The notes under the pieces were generated by a model, which saw only the letters and a list, made by a program, of their open reading frames with translations, ran no database searches and was not told where the DNA came from. A stretch of DNA of 64,000 nucleotides from a virus, in the IMG/VR virus record IMGVR_UViG_3300030117_007673, positions 1 to 64,000 of that record. One strand, given 5' to 3'. Shown here in pieces: positions 45,379-54,200 of the stretch (the first letter of the stretch is position 1; each line of letters starts with the position of its first letter). A program made the translations under genes and the position numbers.

Positions 45379-46521
45379 ATGGCAACCACATTTAAAACTT
45401 TTTCAAGTAACGATATCGTAAGCACTAGAACTCTTCTTCATGAAGCAATTCCAATGACTGGTACGATTGTTTCTGGTACTTATGGAACGTTCCCAAATGA
45501 GGAAAATATTAAGAATTATTCTCACAAGTATTTCCAATCCGTCTATGATTATCCATATTTAAGTTCTTCAGCTAATCATATTATGGATATTTCATTTGGT
45601 TATGGTGCAGGTTCTGTATATTCTGCTTCCGCTGGAGATGGCGGTTCTACCACAGCACAAAATAAAAAACATAACATTTATTATCAAATGGCACAACTTC
45701 TTATGGGCCATGAATCAGATGGCACTATTAAACAATTTAAGGTTCCAGGAAGTGCGGTAGTGATGGACACTGCCATTTTTGTAACTTTTTCAAGATTGCT
45801 GGTAAAAGACGAAATTAAGAAGGGTTCATTTAATTTTCGTTTTGCCACCAGTTCTGCTTATGATAATGATTTTGATAATGTTAGAAAATGGGCAGACACA
45901 AATGCATCGAATAATTTTTACACAGATTCCCCAGCTGGTGAATATGCAATTTTGACTTCATCAACCCATCGTGGTGACGACCCTTGGCTAGGCGGTGGTT
46001 CTGGAGAGGCTGGAGGTACAGAACAACCAGGCGGCGGCAATGGCTACAACGGTCTAGCACAAGGCTTGTTATTTTATCAAGCAGGAATTATGGTTCTGTC
46101 TGGATCTCGGCATCTTTTTAATCTTATGACAGGCAGTGTTCAAGCCGGCGCTCCTCAAGACAACGCGGCCAACCCGGGCACCTTCAACGCCATGGTAACC
46201 GGTTCTGAAATATCAGAAATTGCAGACGCTATTAGACATAGAATTGATTATATTTCATTCAACAACACAACAGAGTTGAACTCTACTATTCATTTCTGCC
46301 GTGTCAACCATAACGATTTTAATTATAGCGCAAATCCAACTTATTTAAGTGCCAGCAAAATCAGAATCAAAGACTCTGCATTGGATCAATCCGCTACATA
46401 CGTTACGACTGTTGGTTTATATTCTGCTGACAATGAATTGCTGGCTGCAGCTAAACTTTCTGAACCTCTAAAGAAAACTCCAGACAACGAGATGACACTT
46501 AGGGTTCGTTTGGACTACTAA
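45379..46521 (+). CDS. Virion structural protein, paralogue of the next gene
   Basis: A 380-residue protein with a ribosome site (TAAGGA) before ATG. Its C-terminus (about residues 310-380) carries NPTYLSASKIRIKD, then YVTTVGLYSADNELLAAAKLSEPLKK, and ends in MTLRVRLDY. The following gene ends the same way, so the two are paralogues with a shared C-terminal domain and differing N-termini. A Gly-rich loop (GGGSGEAGGTEQPGGGNG) lies near residue 205. The domain may mediate assembly into a common tail structure. No host-lysis or enzyme motif is seen. Confidence 0.6.
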   Translation: MATTFKTFSSNDIVSTRTLLHEAIPMTGTIVSGTYGTFPNEENIKNYSHKYFQSVYDYPYLSSSANHIMDISFGYGAGSVYSASAGDGGSTTAQNKKHNIYYQMAQLLMGHESDGTIKQFKVPGSAVVMDTAIFVTFSRLLVKDEIKKGSFNFRFATSSAYDNDFDNVRKWADTNASNNFYTDSPAGEYAILTSSTHRGDDPWLGGGSGEAGGTEQPGGGNGYNGLAQGLLFYQAGIMVLSGSRHLFNLMTGSVQAGAPQDNAANPGTFNAMVTGSEISEIADAIRHRIDYISFNNTTELNSTIHFCRVNHNDFNYSANPTYLSASKIRIKDSALDQSATYVTTVGLYSADNELLAAAKLSEPLKKTPDNEMTLRVRLDY

Positions 46522-46522
46522 A

Positions 46523-47716
46523 ATGCCGTACTACAAATTTGGGCCAGATGATATATTCCATAATAGGATAAAGGCTCATCCTAAGTGCGAATTTTTTGTA
46601 TATGATAGCCGCATATATTATAACAGCATTCCTAAAATAAGTGGTAGTCGAGTCGAGGAGATAACACATGCTCCAGATAGCGGTTTTGTTAGCTTGTATG
46701 AGATCAACATTGATCGAAACCCTTCTAATTTGATTTATCCTTTTGTTACAAAAGATGGAACACTGTCTGCCTTTAAATCTGTTTCTGTAACGACTCTTAA
46801 CGCAACTGATTATGGGGATGAATTTCAAGGCACATATCCTCAAACTGCAAGTATAAAGAGGGAATATTTTGTAGAAGGAAAACCAGATATTGGAGACAGA
46901 GATTATGGCAAATATCTTAATAAAAGTCACCTTGCAGCTCTGAAAAACACATTTAATGAATATGTTTACTTAAGCCCTCATTATGAATATGATTCAGAAA
47001 CTTGGAACAAAGGCCAACAAGCGTTAAGTTTAATAAGCATACCTTCGATATTTTATGGCTCTTCAATCAAAAAGGGCTCTGTAGATCTTAAATTTTATGT
47101 ATCCGGTTCATTGACAGGGCACCTTATAGACGAAGCAAAAAATGGCGAGTTAGTGCAAGTTGGCCCATATGGCAGCAATGGTTCTGGAAGTGTAGCAGGT
47201 GTTGTGTTATACAATGAAGGTTTCCTCGCGTTAACTGGCGCTTGGACTTTAGATTTTAATCACACAGACCAATACATTGGAACTGATTCTTATAATCCCA
47301 AATGGATATATTTCGGTGTCGGTGCTCAAGATGGTAAAGCTCCAGGCACCGTTCCATCTTCAAGTTTTTCAATTGCTTTTTCGGGAACAAATTATATCCC
47401 AACTGTAACAATGTTGGCCCATGCTCCAAAAGGAAAATTAAACCATTCCAACAATCCAACTTATGTATCTTTTGACAGTGTAATAACTTCAGGCTCCAGC
47501 GAAGTTCATTATAACGAGCCTGATAAAATGGAAATTAAAAATATTGTTTCAAGTTCTCATTGTGATCACACTGCATCATTTGAGAAACAAACTTTTATTT
47601 CACAAGTAGGTCTTTATGATGAAGACAAAAACTTGATCGGAATTGCCAAACTTGCAACTCCAGTGAGAAAAAGACATGAAGATGAATTTACTTTTAAACT
47701 TAAGCTAGATTTTTAG
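46523..47716 (+). CDS. Virion structural protein, paralogue of the previous gene
   Basis: A 397-residue protein starting one base after the previous stop. The C-terminal 85 residues match the upstream neighbour in plan: NHSNNPTYVSFDS, then TFISQVGLYDEDKNLIGIAKLATPVRK, ending in FKLKLDF. The N-terminal half (MPYYKFGPDDIFHNRIKAHP) is different, and the middle has a hydrophobic, beta-rich stretch. The pair looks like a tandem duplication followed by divergence. This is the last structural gene before the replication genes. Confidence 0.6.
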   Translation: MPYYKFGPDDIFHNRIKAHPKCEFFVYDSRIYYNSIPKISGSRVEEITHAPDSGFVSLYEINIDRNPSNLIYPFVTKDGTLSAFKSVSVTTLNATDYGDEFQGTYPQTASIKREYFVEGKPDIGDRDYGKYLNKSHLAALKNTFNEYVYLSPHYEYDSETWNKGQQALSLISIPSIFYGSSIKKGSVDLKFYVSGSLTGHLIDEAKNGELVQVGPYGSNGSGSVAGVVLYNEGFLALTGAWTLDFNHTDQYIGTDSYNPKWIYFGVGAQDGKAPGTVPSSSFSIAFSGTNYIPTVTMLAHAPKGKLNHSNNPTYVSFDSVITSGSSEVHYNEPDKMEIKNIVSSSHCDHTASFEKQTFISQVGLYDEDKNLIGIAKLATPVRKRHEDEFTFKLKLDF

Positions 47717-47728
47717 TATAATAGATAA

Positions 47729-48265
47729 GTGATTTTAGGGTTAGATATATCAACGTCAATTACTGGCGCAACTGTCCTTGATTACAGCGGCCAAGTGTTG
47801 TATTGCGAGGCTTGGGATTTAAGAAACAAAAGATACTTCCCTAATCTTTTTGCAAAAGTGCAAAGATTTAAACAAGTGATGGGTAACTTGTATCAAATAA
47901 ATAAATACCCAATAGATTCAATATTCATTGAACAATCACTAATGGCTTTCAGGCCTGGTTTTTCTTCTGCAAAAACAATATTGACATTGGCTAAATTTAA
48001 TGGTATACTGTCTTATGTTTGTCAACAAGATTTTGGAGTGGAACCACAATATATTGGAGCGTCAACAGCAAGAAAGTCTTGCGGTATCAAGATCCCCAAA
48101 GGTGAGAAAGCAAAAGAAGTTGTTCTTCAATATGTTCTTGACAACGAGCCAAGCTTTGTGGTAGAATATACAAAACAAGGAAACCCAAAGCCCGGCTCTT
48201 ATGATCGGGCAGACAGTTTAATTATTGCGAAAGCAGGTTACAATTTATATAAACAAAAAAAGTGA
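47729..48265 (+). CDS. RuvC-like Holliday junction resolvase
   Basis: A 178-residue protein starting at GTG. It shows the RNase H-like acidic set of RuvC: D6 in ILGLDISTS, E68 in IFIEQSL, and D159/D162 in SYDRADSLIIAKAG. RuvC-type enzymes cut four-way junctions. T4 itself uses endonuclease VII (gp49), so this phage appears to use a RuvC-type enzyme to resolve recombination or packaging branches. A GIKIPKGEKAKE segment (119-130) fits the basic DNA-binding face. It lies 12 bases after the last structural gene and directly before the second methyltransferase. Confidence 0.75.
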   Translation: MILGLDISTSITGATVLDYSGQVLYCEAWDLRNKRYFPNLFAKVQRFKQVMGNLYQINKYPIDSIFIEQSLMAFRPGFSSAKTILTLAKFNGILSYVCQQDFGVEPQYIGASTARKSCGIKIPKGEKAKEVVLQYVLDNEPSFVVEYTKQGNPKPGSYDRADSLIIAKAGYNLYKQKK

Positions 48266-48271
48266 ACATTT

Positions 48272-49141
48272 ATGGGAACATCAGATAGTTTTATATGTCT
48301 TCAGCAGCAAATTTTTATGAAATTGTTATTAGACTCCGGGCATATAATAAATAAAGATCAGCAAAATTTTAAGATAGCATATTTAGGAAACGTTGCTGAC
48401 AATTTTACGGTTACTTTTTGTAAAAAACTATTTCCAAATGCACAACATGATTTATATGATATTCTACTGAAAAATTGGGATATTAATGATGAGTGGGGAA
48501 TTGAAAATTATGATATTGTTATTTGCCATCGTACAACAATGTACGTTGAGGATTTAGATTTTTTTACAAAGCAATTAAAAAAGTGTATTTCTAAAAATGA
48601 AAATGTTATATTTGATTTTACCTTGTATGATGGATTTTTAGAGAATTACGCCATGACAAAGAAGAGATTCCCATCCAAGATGGATGAGAGTTTGTGCTTG
48701 ACTGCAAAGTTTGATTTCCGTAAAGCCTTTGAAGAAACTGTTCGCATTATAACTTTTTATGATGGCCAAAGATCGTCGCACATGACGATAGAGTCTTTTA
48801 TGGATCCCCAGGGAACTAATCCGACATGTCTAAAACAAGATTATTTTGATGCTACTATGACCAATTGTGTTACGGAAAGAACACTTGAAGAAAATAATAT
48901 TAAACCAAATGTATTAGTTAATGGCTATAACTTTTTTAAGGGAGACTTGATTACATATATGTTTTGGAATAAAAAACAAATGCAAGCATTTGCCTTGCCG
49001 AATCTTTTGATTACAATCCCGCCACCCGCTGAACAACCCTGGACCAACCAAGAATACCCGCAATTTTACGCACTCACCCAACGTGAAATTCCTAATTACG
49101 CACTCGCCCAACGTGAAATTTCTAAAGACAACAGGACATAA
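48272..49141 (+). CDS. SAM-dependent methyltransferase-like protein, second copy
   Basis: A 289-residue protein related to the 1054-1656 protein. Both open with MGxSDxFI and share HDLYDxxLKNWDINDEW, a YDIVIC strand and a downstream ENYAxxKKRF segment. The first 50 residues of this copy are longer, and it has a C-terminal extension that ends in a tandem ten-residue repeat. A class I methyltransferase fold is likely, but the first Gly-rich motif is weak (IAYLGN, about residues 36-41), so it could be a non-catalytic relative. Its placement among replication genes and not glycan genes leaves DNA, RNA, protein or sugar as possible substrates. Confidence 0.5.
   Translation: MGTSDSFICLQQQIFMKLLLDSGHIINKDQQNFKIAYLGNVADNFTVTFCKKLFPNAQHDLYDILLKNWDINDEWGIENYDIVICHRTTMYVEDLDFFTKQLKKCISKNENVIFDFTLYDGFLENYAMTKKRFPSKMDESLCLTAKFDFRKAFEETVRIITFYDGQRSSHMTIESFMDPQGTNPTCLKQDYFDATMTNCVTERTLEENNIKPNVLVNGYNFFKGDLITYMFWNKKQMQAFALPNLLITIPPPAEQPWTNQEYPQFYALTQREIPNYALAQREISKDNRT
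49066..49125 (+). repeat. Tandem 30-bp direct repeat (two copies)
   Basis: Two adjacent 30-base units, 49066-49095 and 49096-49125, differ at two positions. Each encodes ten residues, YALTQREIPN and YALAQREISK, at the C-terminus of the second methyltransferase. The exact codon multiple and the reading frame show a recent in-frame duplication. It is absent from the other methyltransferase copy. Confidence 0.9.
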
Positions 49142-49144
49142 TTC

Positions 49145-50086
49145 ATGGAAGGAGAAAAGCTCCAACTTCTAAAAAGTATTTTTGGGAACTTCCATCATTC
49201 CAATGACGAACACTTATTCTATTGCCCAAAATGCAAACACCACAAGCGAAAGCTTTCTGTTAATTTAGATAAAGACGCTTTCAAATGTTGGATCTGTGAT
49301 TATCATGGCCGTTCTCTTCGCCGTCTTGTGCGGAAATATAGTGACTTTCGCACATTACAACAATGGGACAAATTAAATGGTAGAGAAGATGTAACGAAAT
49401 TTGATGATATATTTTCAGAATATGAAGAAGTCGAAGAGATACAGAGAATTGACTTACCAGAAGAGTTTTTATCTCTTACAAGCCAAAGCCAATCTTTATC
49501 AATGATACCGGCAATAAATTATTTGAAAAACAGAGGGATAACAAAAAAGGATATCATCTATTGGAAAATTGGTTTTTGTATGCGAGGGGAATATAATAAT
49601 AGAATTATTATTCCTTCTTTTGATGAAGACGGGTATGTGAACTACTTTGTCGCGAGAACGTTTAATGGCGCATGGAAAAAATATCTCAATCCCCCTGCGT
49701 CAAAGGATATAATATTCAATGAGCTTTATCTAGATTTTGACAAGGATCTTGTAATTGTTGAGGGTATCTTTGATGCAATAGTTGCCGGCCCAAACTCTGT
49801 TCCAATTCTTGGCTCTACTTTACGCGAAAATTCGAAACTGTTCCAACAAATTGTAAAGAACGATACTCCAGTTTATATTGGTCTAGATGTTGATGCCGAG
49901 AAAAAATCAAAGAAGATAATAAAAGATTTATTAAATTATGGTATTGAAATTTATAAGATAGATACATCAGGGTTTGACGACATCGGTTCGATGACAAAAG
50001 ATGAATTCACAAAGAGAAAAAATGAAGCGGCATTATACGATTCTAATGACTACTTATTATACGAAGCGTTAGGAGAAATAAAATGA
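49145..50086 (+). CDS. DNA primase, DnaG/gp61-type
   Basis: A 313-residue protein with a zinc-binding N-terminal domain (C27, C30, C48 and C51 in YCPKC and CWIC) followed by a TOPRIM core. The first TOPRIM acidic residue is E206 in LVIVEGIFDAI, and a DxD follows as D248 and D250 (LDVDAEKK). These mark a primase that makes short RNA primers, as T4 gp61 does with helicase gp41. Its length is similar to gp61 (342 residues). No helicase domain is fused. It overlaps the following small Cys-rich peptide by four bases (ATGA), which suggests coupled translation. Confidence 0.8.
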   Translation: MEGEKLQLLKSIFGNFHHSNDEHLFYCPKCKHHKRKLSVNLDKDAFKCWICDYHGRSLRRLVRKYSDFRTLQQWDKLNGREDVTKFDDIFSEYEEVEEIQRIDLPEEFLSLTSQSQSLSMIPAINYLKNRGITKKDIIYWKIGFCMRGEYNNRIIIPSFDEDGYVNYFVARTFNGAWKKYLNPPASKDIIFNELYLDFDKDLVIVEGIFDAIVAGPNSVPILGSTLRENSKLFQQIVKNDTPVYIGLDVDAEKKSKKIIKDLLNYGIEIYKIDTSGFDDIGSMTKDEFTKRKNEAALYDSNDYLLYEALGEIK

Positions 50087-50187
50087 AAGGCTTTTTACAC
50101 AGAGTTAAATATATTTTAAGTGATGAACATTGCTGCTGCTGTTGTGGTTGCTGCGCCTGCGAAGATTGCAATTGCAAAAATAGATAA
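50083..50187 (+). CDS. 34-residue cysteine-rich peptide
   Basis: This small gene was found by reading the region by hand. ATG at 50083 overlaps the primase stop as ATGA and has AGGAGA eight bases upstream. The peptide has a basic, partly hydrophobic N-terminus (MKGFLHRVKYILSDEH), then ten Cys among residues 17-31: five in a row (17-21), then 23, 24, 26, 29 and 31. His16 precedes them. It ends in KNR. Such density suggests metal binding of metallothionein type or a disulfide-rich peptide. No signal sequence is clear. It could instead be a zinc-chelating accessory to the primase. The frame and ribosome site make it a real gene candidate. Confidence 0.65.
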   Translation: MKGFLHRVKYILSDEHCCCCCGCCACEDCNCKNR

Positions 50188-50209
50188 AGAAAAAAAGGAT
50201 TAATCTTAA

Positions 50210-50404
50210 GTGGATTTGAATACAACAGACAATCTAAGTGAAGGTGACAGAAGAGCTATCGTAGATCATTTTGCAAAAGAGGTGGTAAATATTACTCTTC
50301 GGAATACAAACGGTGATTTTAGTTTAGCAAAAAGCATCTTTTTTAAAGCTGCTTCTCAAATTCAAAAGCAAATAAAGGAAATGGAAAATGAAGATCTCGA
50401 CTAA
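50210..50404 (+). CDS. Small helical protein of unknown function
   Basis: A 64-residue protein read from GTG at 50210, with AAGGA about ten bases upstream (spacing on the long side). It is helical and charged (AKEVVNITLRNTNGDFSLAKSIFFKAASQIQKQIKEME). No catalytic or metal motif is seen. Its last 17 bases overlap the next gene, consistent with coupled translation. Family is not recognised. Confidence 0.55.
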   Translation: MDLNTTDNLSEGDRRAIVDHFAKEVVNITLRNTNGDFSLAKSIFFKAASQIQKQIKEMENEDLD

Positions 50405-50696
50405 TAGACTCAAACAAATTATTAAAGAAGAAATTGAAAATCTAGAAATGTCCGAACTAGACGAACAGGAAGAAATGCCTGGCGAGGAACCAGCAGCTGC
50501 AGAAAAGCATCAATCAGATGTGGAAAAAATAAAAATGCTTATTCCTAGAATTAACACTAGAATAGAAATGCAAGAGTTGTTGGAAGTCGCATTATCTCAC
50601 ATTGTTGTATCAAAAGATGGCCTCATGGCAATGAGAAACGTTCTTGGCTCTGCGATTGCTGGCGCTTTGGTTAAAAAGTTGGGCACTAAAGTATAA
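50388..50696 (+). CDS. Small protein with N-terminal LKQIIKEEI segment
   Basis: A 102-residue protein that begins MKISTNRLKQIIKEEIENL, followed by a Glu-rich stretch and a helical C-terminus (ISHIVVSKDGLMAMRNVLGSAIAGALVKK-like). The opening matches a segment found twice in the next protein, so this short amphipathic helix looks like a shared tag. Function is unknown. It ends on TAATG, coupled to the next gene. Confidence 0.55.
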   Translation: MKISTNRLKQIIKEEIENLEMSELDEQEEMPGEEPAAAEKHQSDVEKIKMLIPRINTRIEMQELLEVALSHIVVSKDGLMAMRNVLGSAIAGALVKKLGTKV

Positions 50697-51226
50697 TGAT
50701 GCTCACAAAGTCACACTTTAAACAGGTTGTCATGGAGTATCTTCTTAAAGAAGAAGATCTTGCCAGAAAAGTTCAAGACAACGAAGATTACCTTACCAGG
50801 CTTAGATTAGCGGTAAGTGAATTGTACGGCCATTATCGCGAGCTTAATGCAGATATAGACGACTTGCGAATAGATCTTAACGATTATATGAGCACGGGAG
50901 AGAAGCCAAGTAGATTTGCAGAACCGGATGTTATCCCTGGTAGGGCAAGTATGTCCATTGATACTAATCCCGGAGGGAAGCCAATGATGGAAAAAGTAAA
51001 ACTAACAAAATCAGAACTTAAAAAAATCATCAAAGAAGAGTTAGATTCAAGATATGAAAAAATGTATGAAAAGAATGATGCATCAGAACTTCGTTTATTG
51101 TATAATGAATTTGTTGATAGTCTTCGGGACACTATTACGTGGCATTCCGCGCTAATAGAGCTTGACGAGCGGATCAGAGACAAAATAGAATCAATTGAAA
51201 TAAGATTGAATGAGCTTGCAAAATAA
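50696..51226 (+). CDS. Helical protein with two LTKSxLKKIIKEEL-type segments and a possible internal start
   Basis: A 176-residue protein that overlaps the preceding stop (TAATG). The first segment, LTKSHFKQVVMEYLLKEE (3-20), is an imperfect version of a second, LTKSELKKIIKEEL (103-116). The second segment follows two consecutive Met codons at 97 and 98, and GGAGG lies seven bases before the first of these (50984). The second half could therefore be made on its own as an 80-residue protein, or two genes have fused. No enzyme motif is seen. A short spacer with a promoter follows. Confidence 0.55.
   Translation: MMLTKSHFKQVVMEYLLKEEDLARKVQDNEDYLTRLRLAVSELYGHYRELNADIDDLRIDLNDYMSTGEKPSRFAEPDVIPGRASMSIDTNPGGKPMMEKVKLTKSELKKIIKEELDSRYEKMYEKNDASELRLLYNEFVDSLRDTITWHSALIELDERIRDKIESIEIRLNELAK
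50972..50986 (+). promoter_or_regulatory. Internal ribosome site and ATG
   Basis: GGAGG (50972-50976) is seven bases before ATG 50984, in frame with the surrounding gene, just before the second LTKSxLKKIIKEEL segment. It could yield an 80-residue product (50984-51226). This is unusual within a gene and worth testing. Confidence 0.45.
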
Positions 51227-51229
51227 TTC

Positions 51230-51258
51230 TTGACAAGCAGATCACTTTATGTTATATT
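51230..51258 (+). promoter_or_regulatory. Sigma70-type promoter
   Basis: TTGACA (51230-51235), a 17-base spacer and TATATT (51253-51258) lie in the 58-base gap before the SbcD-SbcC gene. The -35 is perfect, the -10 has five of six consensus bases and the spacing is ideal for host sigma70. A transcript would start near 51265, about 20 bases before the ATG, with AGGAGA as the ribosome site. This points to early transcription by unmodified host polymerase. Confidence 0.65.
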
Positions 51259-51284
51259 GTTAATAGAGGCAAAATAGGAGACCC

Positions 51285-54200
51285 ATGAAGTTCGCCCATC
51301 TTGCGGATACGCATATTCGCAATTTAAAATATCACTATGAATATCGTGCGATATTCGAGCAAATATATAACAAACTACGAGAAGAAGAAGTGGACTATAT
51401 TGTTCATTGCGGAGATCTCGCACACACAAAGACGCAACTGAGTCCTGAATATTTTGAGATGGCATCAAGCTTTCTTAAAAATCTGGCAGACATTGCGCCC
51501 ACCTATATAATCCCCGGAAACCACGATGGAAACCTGCGAAATTCTAATAGACAGGATGCCATCACTCCAATCGTTGAGGCCCTAGAGCACCCAAATCTGT
51601 TCCTTCTGAAGGCATCTGGTGAGGCACAAATAGACGACAAGTTCACTCTTAATGTGCTTTCCGTTTTTGACGAAGAGAACTGGATCGATCCATCTAATGA
51701 AGATAAAATAAATATTGCACTTTACCATGGATCCATTTCCGGAGTCAAAACAGATCTTGGATGGACGATGGAACACGGCGAAAATGACGTGTCAATCTTC
51801 AATAAATTTGACTTTGCTTTTCTTGGAGATATTCACAAGACAAATCAAATATTAGATCGCAAAGGCACAATTCGATATCCTGGAAGTACGATTCAGCAGA
51901 ACCATGGAGAGTCCAATGATAAAGGTTTGTTGATTTGGAATATCCGTGAGCGAGACGATTTCGACGTCAAACATATTTCTTTTATAAACCCAAAGCCATT
52001 TATCACAGTCAATCTTACACCAAAAGGCAGAATCCCAAATAAGACAGAAGTTCCAGAGGGTGCTCGACTTCGTTTGGTTTCTAATAACAATCTTTCATTA
52101 GATGTTCTTAAAAAATCAGTTGACGTTGCAAAAGCTAGATTTAAACCAGAAAGCGTAACGTTCTTGAACAGGGCTTCTGGAGACAGAACAGATATTACAG
52201 ATTCAATTAATAATATATTTCAGGAGAACCTGAGAGACTCTGCTGTACAAAAAAGACTGATCAAGGATTACTTAAAAGATTATAGCCCTACTGATGATGT
52301 GGTAGAGAATGTATTAGAACTTAACAAAAAATATAGCTCCGCTGTAGAGGAAGATGAAGAGGTCGCTAGAAACATTAATTGGCGTCTCAAAAGTGTTGAA
52401 TGGGATAATCTATTCAATTACGGCGAGAGTAATAAAATTGATTTTGAAAAATTAAATGGAGTTGTAGGAATCTTTGGGAAGAATTTTTCTGGCAAATCTA
52501 GCATTATCGATAGCATGCTATATACAGTTTATAATTCTACCTCCAAGAACAACCGAAAGAATTTGCACTTAATCAATCAGACGAAAGACTCCTGTCGAGG
52601 TAAGGTTGAGATTACCGTTGGTCACAATGTTTATGAGGTTGAGAGAATTTCGGAAAAGTATGAGAAAAAGCTTCATGGCAACACAACGGTTGAAGCAAAG
52701 ACGGATGTTGAGTTTTCAAAGCGCGATGAAGTTGTTGGAGAAGATATCAGTCTAAATGGCTTATCAAGGAACGATACCGATAAGAATATCAGAAAGATGT
52801 TCGGCACGATGGATGATTTTTTGCTTACTTCAATGGCCTCTCAGCTTGGCTCTCTTATGTTTATTAGCGAAGGTTCAACAAGAAGAAAAGAAATCCTTGC
52901 CAAGTTTCTTGATCTTGAGATGTTTGAGCGAAAGTTCCGACTAGCAAAAGAAGATGCTTCTGATCTCAGGGGCATGCTTAAAAGACTGGAGGGGACAGAG
53001 TTTGATGAAAAAATCGAAGAAGTGAAAGAACAACTTAATAATATTGAAAATGAAGTTGAGAAACAAGAAAACTCTTGTGATGAAATTACAGACAAGATAG
53101 AGAACTATCAATTACAAGTAGAGGCTATTAATGAAAAGATAAAAGTCATTCCAGTTGAGATAATTGATATAGAAGAGGTGGAAAAATCCTTAGAAGACAA
53201 GGGGAAAGAAAAAGATTTATTAACCGGCAGAAGCAAGAAGTTTTCTGATAATATCAAAAATAATAAAGATCTTCTAGAAAAGATTAAAAAATTCTTGAAT
53301 AATGATTTTGATATTGAAGAGATTAAAAACAACAAATCTATCGTTGTTGATAAGCAAAATCAATTAAATTTAATTTGTAATGATATCAAAGTTCATGAAA
53401 CTAAATTAAAAGTAAAAGAAGGCAAAGCTGCTCTTTTAGAAGAAGTACCTTGTGGTGAAGAGTTTTCGCATTGCAAATTTATTAAAGATGCTTACGGTGC
53501 ATTACGACAACTTGATGAGGTCAAGAAAGAGATAGCGGAGTTAAGAACATCAGAAGAAAAAACATCCGACGAAATTCAAGAACTAAATCCAGAAAAGATT
53601 GAAGAACATATTGAGAAATATGATGAGTTGCTTAAAAAAGAGAATGAGTTAAATTCTGAAATCTCTTCATACGAATTGGAGATTCAAAAAAACAAAACGA
53701 AAATTGTTGGATATAAAAAAGAGATTGAACAATTGAATGAGAAGGTGGTAGAATATAATAAGAACAAGATGGCGATTGAAGATTTGGAAGCCCTAAATTT
53801 TGAGAAAGATAATTTTTTGAGAGCTGTAGTGGAAGAAAAGGAAAACTTGTCGACATGTCAGAACCGTCTTATTGAGCTTTCCAAGGAGCATGGATCGATT
53901 GAACAAGCTCTTAAAAATCTTGAAGATGATAAACAGGAGCTTCACGATCTTCGTGAGGAGTATGCTGCTTTCGATCTCTTTATGAGGTGTATGCACTCAA
54001 ATGGTATTGCTTACGATATCATTAAAAAGCGTCTTCCGATTATTAATTCAGAAATTGCAAAGGTGTTAGCAAATATTGTAGACTTCGAGGTCTTCTTTGA
54101 AGCAGAAGACAAAAAGCTTGAAATATTTATCAAGCACCCAAAATTTGATGCGAGACCGATTGAATTAGGGTCTGGTTCAGAAAAGACAATTGCTGCCATG

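Noticed and set aside
46499-46930. 143-residue minus-strand open frame
   Set aside because: It lies wholly opposite the 46523 structural gene apart from its end; no family features.
50043-50225. Minus-strand open frame with a Gln run
   Set aside because: The Gln run is simply the complement of the plus-strand Cys codons; the plus frame has the ribosome site and stop-start overlap.
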